64,000 bases of DNA. Source: Isochrysis galbana (taxonomy: Eukaryota; Haptophyta; Isochrysidales; Isochrysidaceae). The position numbers were made by a program, and so were the translations under genes. Under the pieces are notes generated by a model. It was not told the DNA's origin. It was given only the letters and a program-made list of their open reading frames with translations, and did no database searches. Positions 28,949-38,739 of the stretch are shown here, in pieces (position 1 is the stretch's first letter; each line of letters starts with the position of its first letter). The DNA lies in NCBI GenBank assembly GCA_018136815.1, contig CM030941.1, positions 858,939-922,938 of the forward strand, written 5' to 3'.

Positions 28949-31278
28949 TCAAGCTGGGTCTGGCCTCGGAGGCGCCCTGGGGGACGCTCTCCGATTCCAG
29001 CTCCACTGCTGGCGCTGCTGCGACTCCTCTTGCTCCCTCTGCCTCTCGAGAATAGAGCACAACAGCGATAGCTCTGAGGTTCCGAATTGTGGGAGCCCGG
29101 AAGAGGCAAGGATCGTCTCAAGCCTCTCGCGCATCCGCTTGGGATTGCGTGGCAGGGGCGGCTGCGAGCGCAAGAGCAGGCCGACAGTATCGATATGGCC
29201 GAGAACGGACTTTAGCACCTGCACGTGGTGCGGCGGTGCTCCGTAGTTGGATTGGGAGTGCAACGACGGCTGCACTACAACGCTAGAGTGCATATGATAC
29301 ACGGGGTGCGAAGGCCAAGGGAAAAGCGTTGCGCCATGGCCTGGGGAGGACGAGCAAGCCCACTGAGGCACCTGGACTTCATTCAGCCGTGAGCGCTGTT
29401 CCCGCGAAACTGATCTGAATCGGCGCCAGCAAATGGAGAAGATGGAAGCCGAGAGGGCAAGCGATGAGATGACAGTCGTGACGAAGCCCCGGGCAGCCTC
29501 CTGCAAGAACGGACAAGTATAGATGGAGTGCATGAGGTGCCCCAATGCGTGGCGGGCATGCTCACGCCATGCAGTGGCCGTTGGCTCGGCACAAGGCGAG
29601 TCTTATAGTGTACCTCAAAGCCCGAGACGAGATTCATCCCGAAGAAGCCCGAGACGGCAGCGGACGCGCCGATGGCGAGTCCTGCCATCGACAGAATAAG
29701 CTCTAGTCGTGCAATCCGATTGCGCTCGTTATCGAGGGTGAGTTCGAGAACTCCCTGCGTCGTCTCAATATTGGTGGCGAGCTGCTCCACGCGGTCGTTG
29801 AGCGCCTGGTTTGAGGAGGTGCGAATACCAATCAGTCGACAGTGAGAGAACGAGTGAATTGCCTCACAGGGGCGCACGTCAGCGCAGTGATGGCGGTGGT
29901 GGAGGCAAGTATACGGGAGCGGTTCGGCACCTCGAGCCTTGCAAGGTATACGTCGAGCAGCGTCTCAACCACCTCCTCCTCCTTAAGCTGCTCCGCCTCT
30001 TCAGCACGCTGTAGCTCACGCGATTCCTCCTCTTTGGCCTCAGCCTCGAGCCGTTCCCGGGCCAGGCGTTCTGACTCGGCGCGCTCTGCCTCTCGTCCGG
30101 CTATCAGCATGCGGTCAGCCTGTGCGATGTCGTCGCCCTCGCACGGATACCTGTCGGGGGTTATCGAGCACTCCTCGGCCGGCGAGACTGCGCTCATCTC
30201 TGTGGAGGAGGAATCCCCGTCTAATCCCCGCACCAAGGCCATTGGGCCGCTCTTTGCGCCTGCCTTAGCCACCTCAGCATCCGCCACCTTGGCGGCCTCA
30301 GCTGCAGCCTCGGCCGCCTCCGCTGCGATCCGGGCCTGTCTGGCCTCCCAGCTCGCCGGCGGAAGCCCACGCTTACGCCTCTCGAAGAGGGAGAGGCACA
30401 TGCCGGAGAGCTCATCGTCATTTTCAAGTACCTCCTGTAACATGCTTGTGAGACGACGTGAGCGCGAACGCAGCTCGTTGAGCGAAATCTGAAGCGGTAG
30501 TAGCCGACCGAGCGCAGCGCCACGGCGCGAGTCGGATTGGCTCGCCGACCTGTTGCACGAGAGGATCGCGCGAGCAGGGGAGGGATCGGAGGTGACCACT
30601 GGGCCATGGGCACTTAGCGCGCTAGACTGGACCTTGCAGGTGTGGGGGCACGCACGAGTCAGTGAGCTGTGCCAGCAGGTCGTTGATGAGGCCAGTGAGG
30701 CGCTGCAGGGACTCCTCGAGGAGCGTGTACGATACTTCATAGAGGCACTCGAGGATTCGGACCTCGAAGGGGTATTCCTCACCATTGGACGAGCGGGAGA
30801 GAGACTCGAAGCGCTGCCTCACTTCCTCTCCCACAGTCTTGACCTTCTGCTCGTTCTGGCCAATAAGGACGACACGGTCATGCTGCAAGACACCTTTCAC
30901 GTCGCCTAGGTCAAAAAGGACAAAGCCATTGCGCACGGCGAGTACAGGCGTGGACGAGCGGAGGAGTCGCACATCCCTTGGCGACAGTTTGTGCGTCGAG
31001 TGCATTGAGGTGAGCGTCGACTGGTATGGCGTCACCCTGCCGTCGTTCCTCAGCTCGAAGAGCGAAAGTATCGGGCCGCTAGAGGTGTAGGCGGCGTAAG
31101 CAGGCGTCGGCACTCCTGACATGCTTGGTGGCATCACGGCGAGCGGCGACCGAGCGCGCGGCAAGGGTGCGGTCGATCGCAGCGGTAGCGGGCTCGGGGC
31201 GAGCGCAGGAAGCCGTAGCGGTCGGGAGGGAACATGCCCCATGAGCATAAGCACACCCCATGCGCTGAGAGTAACCAT
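28949..31278 (-). CDS. MRS2/ALR-type magnesium channel (CorA superfamily), four exons
   Basis: Mg2+ channel of the CorA superfamily; MRS2 members sit in the inner mitochondrial or plastid membrane. Exons 31278-30656, 30549-29931, 29805-29614 and 29500-28949 join in phase across introns of 106, 125 and 113 nt, giving about 661 residues. Exon 1 has a hydrophobic/basic, leader-like start and the family pattern LSPRDVRLL, AVRNGFVLFDLGDVKGVL, FEVRILECLYE. Exon 2 holds LQISLNELRSRSRRLTSMLQ, ENDDELSGMCLS, an Ala/Glu-rich insertion of about 130 residues, and VVETLLDVYLARLE. Exon 3 continues ALNDRVEQLATNIETTQGVL, LDNERNRIARLEL, transmembrane helix 1 and the selectivity motif GMN (470-472) in SGFFGMNL. 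Exon 4 has the second membrane helix (FVTTVISSLALSASIFSICW) and a long polar tail. The spacing from YLARLE to LDNERN matches MRS2 exactly, supporting the exon 2/3 junction. The tail after helix 2 (about 150 residues) is unusual and might hide another intron. Confidence 0.85.
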
Positions 31279-32562
31279 CTCTCTCTCGCTCGCTCGCTCG
31301 CTCGCTCGCTCGCTCTCCCTCTCCCTCGCCCTCGCCCTCGGCCTCTCCCTCCCTCTGCCGGCCGGTCGGTCTCTCCGGCGGAGGCCTGGAGAACGAAAGA
31401 GAGGAGGAAGGGAGGCGGAGAGGCGGAGAGAGGCGGAGAGGAGCAGCGGGAGGGAGGGAGGGAGGTTGGGGGAGGAAGAGACAGAGAGGCAACCGAGAGG
31501 AAGAGAAAAGGGAGGAGAGAGAGGAAGAGAACCACACCAGAGGAGAGAGCCAGAGGGAACGGAGCTCGTCGCGCTCTCTCCTCACTATTTCCTCTCTATT
31601 CTTCGGTCTTCTTCTACATATCTCGCGTGTTCCGCCAACAAAATCTCGTTTTCGCATTGATGCGCGCGCACTCACTCTCCTCTTCCTCTGATGCTCTCAT
31701 CATAACTTCTACTTCTCTCCACTTCCTATGAAAGAGAAGCTAGTCGCACATCTTCTACTTGATCTTCTCGCTGTGCCCCTCCTCCTCCTCCCCACCCACC
31801 TCGCTCTCTCTCTCTTTCACAAGATTCCCAGTCCTCTTCTTCTTCTTCTTCTTCTTCTCTCTCTCTTCTCTCCCTCTCTCTCTTCTCTCCCTCTCTCTCT
31901 TCTCTCCCTCTCTCTCTCCCCCCCCCCCTCTCGACTGCTCTCGGCGTTCGTCGAGAAGGAAGAACGCGCCAGCAGTACATCAGTAAACTCTCGCCCCCCC
32001 CCCCCCCCCCGCCGCGCCTTCCCGAGATCGCGCTCGCCCTCTTTCCTCGCTCCTCGTGGCCCTCTCTCCCTCTCTCTCAGTCTCTCTCTCTCTCTCTCTC
32101 TCTCTCCCCCCCCTCCCTCCCTCCCTCCCTCCCTCCCTCCCTCTCTCTCTCTCTCCCCCCCCCATCGGCAGCCTCACAGCCACCGCCGCGCACACGTCCA
32201 CGGGTCCACGAGGCCTTCTACTATTAAAAGGAGTACTCCACTCTACACCCCCTTCGATCAACACCCAGGTCTAGATGTTAAACACGGTGGGTTGGGTCTA
32301 GAAACACACCAAAAACAGCTGTTTTTGGCTTTTTTGGAAACACGGTGAAACACAGTACCGAAAACAGCGGGTCATATACATAAAGTATATTATACATGTA
32401 TATTTATATCCATATCCATCTCCCGCGTAGGCTTACAGCTCACAGCTACTGGTAGTTCTTGAGGGAGTGCAGTTGTAATTTTAACTGTCAAGCATGATTC
32501 TGATTGATGATTGATTGTCTTGCATCCAACTAGGTGCTAGGTGGTAGGTGGTGGTAGCTACA
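31279..32562. other. Microsatellite-rich region, no supported gene
   Basis: (GCTC)n at 31290-31315, GA-rich 31385-31545, (CTT)n and CT tracts 31820-31930, C run 31994-32010, (CT)n and (CCCT)n 32060-32165. A TGTGTTT/AAACACGG-type repeat lies at 32285-32365, with self-complementary AAAACAGCTGTTTTTGG. Confidence 0.6.
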
Positions 32563-32775
32563 ACTACTTTTATAAGTAGGAGGCCAATGGGGGCCTCGCG
32601 CCCCCCTCTCTCCATCGCAGACACCCCCTGGGTGGGCCTGCACAACCAACCTCAGCCCCTGCCTGCTGGCAGGGGCTGAGCTGACATCAATCTGGCCCAG
32701 ACCTTCGCCGAGCGCGCGCCGCGCGCCGCACGCACTCGCCTGCACTGGCCCTCGCTCGTACTGACCCCCCCCCTC
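32563..32775 (+). repeat. Dispersed repeat A, copy 1
   Basis: About 210 bp beginning ACTACTTTTATAAGTAGG and containing GCCAATGGGGGCCTCGCGCC, GACACCCCCTGGGTGGGC and CTGCACTGGCCC. Copy 2 at 47588-47800 is the same sequence with scattered changes, in the same orientation 15 kb away. 38700-38775 on the minus strand is a more distant relative. Confidence 0.85.
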
Positions 32776-33224
32776 ACCACTGAGCCACAGACCACCGAGG
32801 CCGCCAGGAGGGCACCCAGGGCCAGCGAGGCGAGCGAGGGAGAGGCAGGAGAGGCCAGGGGCACTGCCCCAGCCTCCACTGCCCCCTGAGCTGCCCTGGC
32901 TGGCCCTCTGGGGGGCCCCGAGGGGCCCCCAGAAGGGGGCCATGGCGCGCGCCATGCAGCACACGCCCGTAGGAGAACGAAGAGAACGACGGGAAAAGAA
33001 CGACAAAAAAACCACACGATCTGGCCCGAGAATAGGTAAGATATCCGCCCATTTACGGTATATCAACGGGAAGACACCCTGCGCGGCAGTCAAACACCGC
33101 GAAAGTGCGGCAGCGGACGAAGAAAGGCCGAAGGGCGTGGGCCGAGACCCCCTGGGGACAATATAAGATAGTTCAGAAGGCGTTTTACGTTTGTCTGCCA
33201 CAGGAACACCCAACAACAGGTCTG

Positions 33225-33330
33225 CCCCGGCCCGCCCCTTGCGCTTGGCCCGTCGTAGTGCACGCGGGCCCCCCCCCCGATACCAAAGACAAAGGAATGA
33301 AGGGGGTAGTGTAAAGGGAGTGAGTGTTCT
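33225..33330 (+). repeat. Dispersed repeat with GTAGTGCAC, second copy
   Basis: GTAGTGCACGCGGG, a C run, GATACCAAAGACAAAGGAATGA and AAAGGGAGTGAGTG. Word order matches 12885-12985. Confidence 0.4.
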
Positions 33331-33332
33331 GG

Positions 33333-33418
33333 GGTATAGGCGATGGCGTGAGTCGGTACCGTGAGTGCGTGGTCTTTATAGCTAGCGGTAGTAGCCTGAA
33401 TCTTCAGATGTTTTTTTT
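33333..33418 (-). repeat. Dispersed repeat B, inverted relative to 47508-47588
   Basis: GGCGTGAGTCGGTACCGTGA...GAATCTTCAGATGTTTT. Reverse complement of 47508-47588 with few differences. At 47.5 kb this block abuts repeat A directly; here it lies 0.6 kb after it in the opposite orientation. Confidence 0.75.
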
Positions 33419-33845
33419 TAGGTGGTGGTAGCTAGTGGTGTAGTGGTGCAGGTGGGAGGCCAGGCAATTACGTGGCGGGATTTTGATTATGCTATGGCTA
33501 TGGCCTATGGCCTCGCTCGCACGCTCACTCACCGCGCGCGCGCAGCGCGCAACCCTCTGTTCCGGACATGGGCGTCTCCTAGAAACACGGTGAAAAACAC
33601 TGTTTTTGACTTCCGTAGAAACACACTGTTCCTGTGTCCTGTGTTTAACACCTAGGCACCCAGGCCAAGGACGCGCGCGTGTCACTGTGAATGTCCGCGT
33701 ACATAAAAACGAAGAGGAAGCAGGGAGGAAGCACGGACACCTAGAGAAGCACTACAGGACTCAGTCAGGTACAGGTAGTCCGGTCACTCGCTGTAGGGGT
33801 GCGGAGGGTACCAGCTACAATGGACAATGGGAAACTATAACTATC

Positions 33846-33990
33846 GTTAAAACGATAGGGTCATGGAGCGCGCGCCGCTCCCCTCCTCCCCTGCCGCCAA
33901 CCCCGCCGCGACGGACGATCGGGCCATGCCCGACACCGCGCACTCGAAGCGCCCGCGAGAGGGCGCTCCCCCGACCCAGGTGCGCACGAG
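33846..33990 (+). repeat. Solo end of the hairpin-capped element family
   Basis: CTATCGTTAAAACGATAGGG then TCATGGAGCGCGC, the same start as the element at 34584. The following 700 bp resemble its interior only in places, so this looks like a diverged or deleted copy immediately upstream. Confidence 0.6.
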
Positions 33991-34579
33991 ACTCGTCCCG
34001 TGCCAACCCCCGGACAGCTGCGCACCACCTAGCCCAGCAAGGCCAACATGGCCCACACAACACACAACCCGCATCTCCTCCCACGTCCCAGCCACCAGTG
34101 GCCACCCACCCAATGAATCAAGTCGGCTCCAAGCCGCATCCCATAGGGAAAACCTCATGGCTGGATGGCTGGACCCCTACACAGCCGCGGCACTGACATC
34201 GTGCGCAAGCACGAGGCACAGGCCTGGCCGGTCACTCTACCAACCCCATGGGGAGGACTCTCAAACTCTGGTGCTGGTGCAGAGAAAGTTGCACCAAGGG
34301 ATGGAAACGGCTGACTAACTCCAGGGAAAACCCTGACTAGACCCACATGGACTTGCCGCCTCAACCACCCAACCACCCTCGCCGCGAGCGGCGGGCCGGC
34401 CGACAACGACGGGCCCAACACAAAGCATCACACTAACACTAGCCACCACACATACAACCACAACAAGAGACAACAACACCCCTGCCAAGCAAGGTGGGAA
34501 GCAACAGCAGCCCGACGCACTAGCGCCGGGCCAAACGGCCAAACACAACAAGCTGGGGGAATCTCCTACACCACACAAA

Positions 34580-35371
34580 TCAACTATCGTTATAAAACGA
34601 TAGGGTCATGGAGCGCGCCATGGTCCCCTCCTCTCTCTCCGCCCACCCCACCGCGCCGGCTGACCAAGAGATGGCCGACGCCACGCAGCCGCAGCAACCT
34701 CCAGCCAGAGCCATGCCAGCCCAGGTACCCGCGAGCCATGACCCGAGCCGAAACCCCAGAGCCGCACAGCCAGCACACACCACAACATCACACAACAAAC
34801 CAGCACAACACAACCAACACAGCAGAGCCCATGCACACCCAGAGCCACAAAGCTCAGTCTCCTGCGCCAGAGCGGGCGCGATCGCGCGATCGCCTGTGTC
34901 TCTCCAGCTGCGGGTGTTGCTGTGGGCAACCGGCAACCGGTCATCCTGTTCTTTGTAGCGTTCTCTGCCTGCCTGAGCAGGTGTTGCAATGGTGGTCATG
35001 TCGACCGGCCGGGCCTGTGCCCCGTGCTCGCGCACGGGGTCAAAGCCACGGCGTTGTAGGGGCCAAGCCCGGAGGCTTTCCCTATGGGCGGAGCGGCTCT
35101 GGAGCTCCAGCTGCTCGTTCGTATCTATGTGCTGGTTGTGGTGATGTGTGTGTGATGGTGTGTGGATGTTGCTGCTGGGCTGTGCGTGGCTCCGTGCATG
35201 CGCGGGCGGTGGCTCGCGGCCACCTGTACAGTCGTGGTCCCTGGATGGGGTCGCTGTGAGGGTGCGGCGTCGGCCATCACTTGGTCAGCCGGCGCGGCAG
35301 GGAGGGCGGAGAGAGAAGAGAGGGAACGTGGCACGCTCCATGACCCTATCGTTTTAACGATAGTTGTATGG
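34580..35371. mobile_element. Non-autonomous element with about 105-bp inverted repeats capped by hairpins
   Basis: The left end (CAACTATCGTTATAAAACG..., 34580) and right end (reverse complement CAACTATCGTTAAAACGATA..., ending 35371) match over about 105 bp, including GGGTCATGGAGCG, CTCTCTCCGCCC, GCGCCGGCTGACCAAG and GATGGCCGACGCC. Each terminus is itself a palindrome, CTATCGTT-A/T-AAACGATAG. The interior (about 580 bp) has no convincing coding frame. No flanking target duplication is evident. A related end lies at 33846. Confidence 0.7.
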
Positions 35372-35477
35372 GCCATGAAATGAGACCAGACTGCAGGCAA
35401 GGCCGCCCATCTCGCCCCAAGCCGCCCACTACCACACATCACTCGCCCTGAATGTCCTCGCCACCCTTCCCCCCTCC

Positions 35478-36701
35478 TCACACCTTCCTCCTGCCACGAT
35501 CCCGTCCCTTGCCCACCAGTGCACACTTGCTATAAACCTCGCGGATACGGCCGCGCGCGCAGAGATCCTCGAGCGACTCGACCTCAAATGGCAGGTCGGT
35601 ACGGACGCACGCGTCATCGCAAATGCGGCTGATGTTGCGGTGCACATCACGGATGATTTGCTCGTTGGCGATGTGGTGCGCGACTACTGTCTGGCGCGTG
35701 ATTGGCCGCCAGATCTGGTCGGTCCGCTCGCACTTGAAGCAGAGGTCATGCAGCTTGTCCCACCCCCAGTGTAGCGGCATTACAGGCCAGGGGGCAAGGA
35801 AGAGGAACATGCCGATGACCATGTCCTCACCGTGGTCCATCATTGGAGGCTTGGTCGCTGCCCGCGCGCGCGCCTCGAACTCGGAATAGTTGGGCTGCGC
35901 GACCATCCACGCGGCAAGATCGTGCGAGAGAACCTGTAACATACCGACGGCGTACGGGTAGGGCCCGATGGCCCCGCGCTCGGTGCACTTCTCCTCGGTC
36001 ATCCCGCCGGCGCACATCATCGGCCCCATCCGGCGGGCGCACGCCTCGAAAGTGGCCGTGATGTACGAGCCCCACAACGTCGAGCCAATGTAGATGCGTG
36101 GCCGGCCGGCAAACCGACGCATATTGTGCTCAAACTTAAGGGTATGCATGTACGCGTCGTCGTCCGTCTTGGCGATGAAGTTGGCGCGCGGGTAAGCTGT
36201 GAGCGCCCAACGGTACCATGCCATTGTCTTGAGGCATGGCGACTTCCGCTCGGGTACCCGCTCAAGCAGCAGCATGTCGCCGCGTGCCTCCGCCTCTGCC
36301 TCAAGCTCGGCGCGCATCGTGGTCGGGACGGGCGATAGGTCGCTCTGCAGGAGCGCGACGACGAACTTAACGTGGAGCGAGCGGCCCACGTTGGGGTAAG
36401 TGAGCATCGTCTCACGCAGCCAGCGCCGCCGCTCGAAGCTGTTCTGCCACATGCAGTTGGAGACGATACCGAGCGCAATGAACGGCCCTCCGCCTGGTGC
36501 GCTGGCGGTGGGGTGGGTGGTGGTAGCGGCGGCGCTGGCAGCGCCCGCAGGCTCGCGCAGAAGGGTGTGCACACTCTTGGCCGCCCCTGTCGCGGGAAGC
36601 TCGCCTCCTGCAGGTTGCTCGGAGAGCAAGGGCCGCGCCTCCTTGAGGAGGAGAAGTAGACCGACAAGCAGCGTCGCAAGCAGTAGGTATATGGTGCGCA
36701 T
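35478..36701 (-). CDS. GT31-type beta-1,3-glycosyltransferase, type II membrane protein
   Basis: Golgi-type glycosyltransferase that adds a hexose (galactose or N-acetylglucosamine in known members) in beta-1,3 linkage. From the ATG at 36701 it has 407 residues: a signal anchor at 2-20 (TIYLLLATLLVGLLLLL), an Ala/Pro/Gly-rich stem to about residue 70, then the GT31 pattern FERRRWLRETMLTYPNV, VKFVVALLQS, KTMAWYRWAL, and the metal-binding FIAKTDDDAYMH with DDD at 180-182. Later GPYPYAVGMLQVLSHDLAAW and HGEDMVIGMFL match the acceptor-side motifs with the conserved Glu-Asp-Val/Met. The frame is open upstream to 36998 but the anchor begins at 36701, so I chose that start. A purine-rich leader with possible introns lies before it. 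Confidence 0.85.
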   Translation of the reverse strand: MRTIYLLLATLLVGLLLLLKEARPLLSEQPAGGELPATGAAKSVHTLLREPAGAASAAATTTHPTASAPGGGPFIALGIVSNCMWQNSFERRRWLRETMLTYPNVGRSLHVKFVVALLQSDLSPVPTTMRAELEAEAEARGDMLLLERVPERKSPCLKTMAWYRWALTAYPRANFIAKTDDDAYMHTLKFEHNMRRFAGRPRIYIGSTLWGSYITATFEACARRMGPMMCAGGMTEEKCTERGAIGPYPYAVGMLQVLSHDLAAWMVAQPNYSEFEARARAATKPPMMDHGEDMVIGMFLFLAPWPVMPLHWGWDKLHDLCFKCERTDQIWRPITRQTVVAHHIANEQIIRDVHRNISRICDDACVRTDLPFEVESLEDLCARGRIREVYSKCALVGKGRDRGRRKV

Positions 36702-37288
36702 CGCACTCACGCACGTTGGCGCTCCGTGCCACGTTGCACCGCCTCTGCCAGTCGGCGCTCCTCGCGCGCGCCGGCCCGCCCGCCGCGGGAAGCGGCAGGG
36801 GAAGAGACGCTGCCTAAAGGGAAAAACATTAGTAGAGTAAAGAAAGACGGTTCGTTCCCCCCGAACCGCGAGAAGGAGGAAGAAGAGAGCGGAGAGCGGG
36901 CGCGGGGTTGGAGCGCGCGAGGTTGCGCGCGCTTTTGACCAAGCCAAGCGCGCTTTTGGCCAAGACTTGCTTCCCTTGATCGCCGCCCTCGCTCCCACTC
37001 GTCCATTCTGCGCCCCCTCACCCCCGCAGCTGTGGTACTACGTACTACTACCGGAGCTGAAGGCAAGCCGCCTTCCCGGATGCAGCTCTGATGCTCTGAT
37101 CGATTCATCAACGAGGCAAGGCAGGCGCCGAGCGAATTGTTGGCGGCCTGCGCCAGGGCCACGCAGCGGCTCTCTATCGACGCCGCGGCGCTCGAACGAG
37201 CTGAAATGCTTGCCACAGCGCATCGCAGCGCGTCTGGCGACGGCGAGGGCAGGCGGCTTGCCTTCATTTGGTCTCCTTTCCCTCACTC
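36702..37288. other. Upstream region of the glycosyltransferase
   Basis: Open but basic, low-complexity frames on the minus strand (Arg/Ala/Ser-rich). No family recognised. 36902-36960 has a short duplicated word, GCGCGCTTTTGRCCAAG, twice. Confidence 0.4.
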
Positions 37289-37591
37289 TCACCCTACCAT
37301 GAGCCCCCCCGCGAGCACCCCGAAGGAGAGGCCCAGGAGCACCACGTACGCGACGAGAACGGCGTCGCCTTGGCTCGGCATGAGGGCGCGCCCCGAGAGG
37401 GCCTGGTAGACGCCCACGCCGAGCACGGCGTAGCCCGTCCCCTTGTGCGCGACCCGCCACACGGCGCGGCGTGTGGTGCGGGCGCCGGGCGTGCCGCGCA
37501 CGAGCGCGTTGAGCGGCTGCAGCAGGGCGAGGGCGAAGGCGACGATCCCGAGCGTGTGATGGGGGTGCGAGAAGTGGCGGAATTCTCGTAG
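37289..37591 (-). pseudogene. Cytochrome b561-type C-terminal exon or truncated fragment
   Basis: One hundred codons after an acceptor-like site (AAAACACAG at 37592) and ending in TGA at 37289. The reading REFRHFSHPHHTLGIVAFAL, LQPLNALVRG, RAVWRVAHKGTGYAVLGVGV and VLVAYVVLLGLSFGVLAGGL matches the second half of the cytochrome b561/ferric-reductase transmembrane domain: HPHH before one helix, then RxxWxxxHxxxG before the next. The first helices of the domain are not found in the upstream 700 bp, which instead hold the lower-GC ORF ending 20 bp before this exon. It may be a real last exon with a long intron containing that ORF, or a remnant cut by an insertion. Confidence 0.5.
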
Positions 37592-37610
37592 CTGTGTTTT
37601 TAAGTGATTG

Positions 37611-38132
37611 CTAACTAACTTCAGGTTTGGTAAGTACGTAGTTCTCGATATGGGTTACGGGACCCCTCATCGTATCCAAGTCCAATGTTTCAATACCTTC
37701 CAGAGCTTTAGACAAAGCTGTCCATTCCTCATCGAGAATGCTTGAGACAGCGTCCCTAAACGAAATTGGTTGGGGTGTTTTCTTGGCCAATTCCTCAAGG
37801 GTACTTACCATAGTTGTGTAAGAATCCACTCGTTTTTTGAACTCAGCCGCCATTTTCGCATAAGATATAGTCTGTCGGGCTAACCCATGGGTTTGGTACT
37901 CTTGCGTTAGTTTAGTCAGGTGTAACTCACGTTTTAGCTCTTTCGATCTCACTTCGGCAAGTTCCTGCAGGTATTTCAAGACGGTGATTAAAATCCCGAG
38001 GTAAATGCTGTAGTACGACAGCCACTGAGCTGTTTCGCCCGGGTTGGGGGTCCCTTTGTGAGCTTTCGATTCTTTTAGCAATCGGTCCAACTGTTTTTGG
38101 GTTCTCTTCAATCTTGCAAATGCCTCCTTCAT
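37611..38132 (-). CDS. Lower-GC helical protein of unknown function
   Basis: A 173-residue frame from the ATG at 38132. It is Lys, Glu and Leu-rich with long helices: MKEAFARLKRTQKQLDRLLK, SIYLGILITVLKYLQELAEV, SKELKRELHLTKLTQEYQTH, RVDSYTTMVSTLEELAKKTP. Residues 42-58 could be a short hydrophobic helix. GC is below half, clearly less than flanking genes. It sits directly upstream of the b561 fragment on the same strand and downstream of a 14- to 15-bp tandem repeat. No family is recognised. The balance of residues argues for a genuine protein, possibly of foreign origin. Confidence 0.45.
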   Translation of the reverse strand: MKEAFARLKRTQKQLDRLLKESKAHKGTPNPGETAQWLSYYSIYLGILITVLKYLQELAEVRSKELKRELHLTKLTQEYQTHGLARQTISYAKMAAEFKKRVDSYTTMVSTLEELAKKTPQPISFRDAVSSILDEEWTALSKALEGIETLDLDTMRGPVTHIENYVLTKPEVS

Positions 38133-38138
38133 AGGCGG

Positions 38139-38217
38139 GGGCGGTTCCCTTTGCGCGGTTCCCTTTGCGCGGTTCCCGTTGCGCGGTTCCCTTTGCGCGG
38201 TTCCCTTTGCGCGGTTT
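38139..38217. repeat. Tandem repeat of GCGGTTCCCTTTGC
   Basis: Five to six copies of a 15-bp unit (GCGCGGTTCCCTTTGC with one variant GTTCCCGTTGC) immediately before the start of the lower-GC ORF on the minus strand. Confidence 0.85.
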
Positions 38218-38739
38218 GTGGGTCGAGGAATCAGTTTCTTGCATCTGGAGCTGCCCTGTCCCCTACCCCCGCACGCGGGAAGTTGTCAGATTTTCTAAAA
38301 AAACGAGCACTTTGTGTCCGCGAATTTGCCCGGATCCAACCTCTCTGACCGAGGCTGTCGCCTTCCGCGTCCAGCCCTTCCAACGATCATGTTAGCGACC
38401 ACAGATGCTGCCCCCCTACACACTTTGTTCCAGGCCCCGCCGCGGAACGATGGACCAACGGAGCTCCCCTCCTGCCTCTCCCTCGCTGGCGCTCCGAGCC
38501 CCTGCGGGTCGACTGGAGCTGGCTGGGGGGTCCTGAACAGGGGGGCCCAGGGGGAGGAGGGGCTGGTCAGAGGGATGGACTGGCCACGACAGGCCAAAGC
38601 GGGCGAATCAGGCGTGCCTGTGGGGAGAGGGATGGGTCAGCATGGCAGTGTGCTCCTGGCAGGCCATCAGGCGTGCCAGGAGAGTGGGTGGTTCCTCCCC
38701 CATGGCAGGGGAGGAGTGGAGAGAGAGGGGGGCTCGTGC

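Noticed and set aside
31079..31731. Several frames of 130 to 200 codons near the MRS2 start
   Set aside because: Built from (GCTC)n and GA/CT tracts; they overlap the leader of the MRS2 gene without domain features.
34606..35259. Frames inside the hairpin-capped element
   Set aside because: Cys/Gly/Trp- or His/Gln-rich translations with no start context or family; they change frame between related copies.
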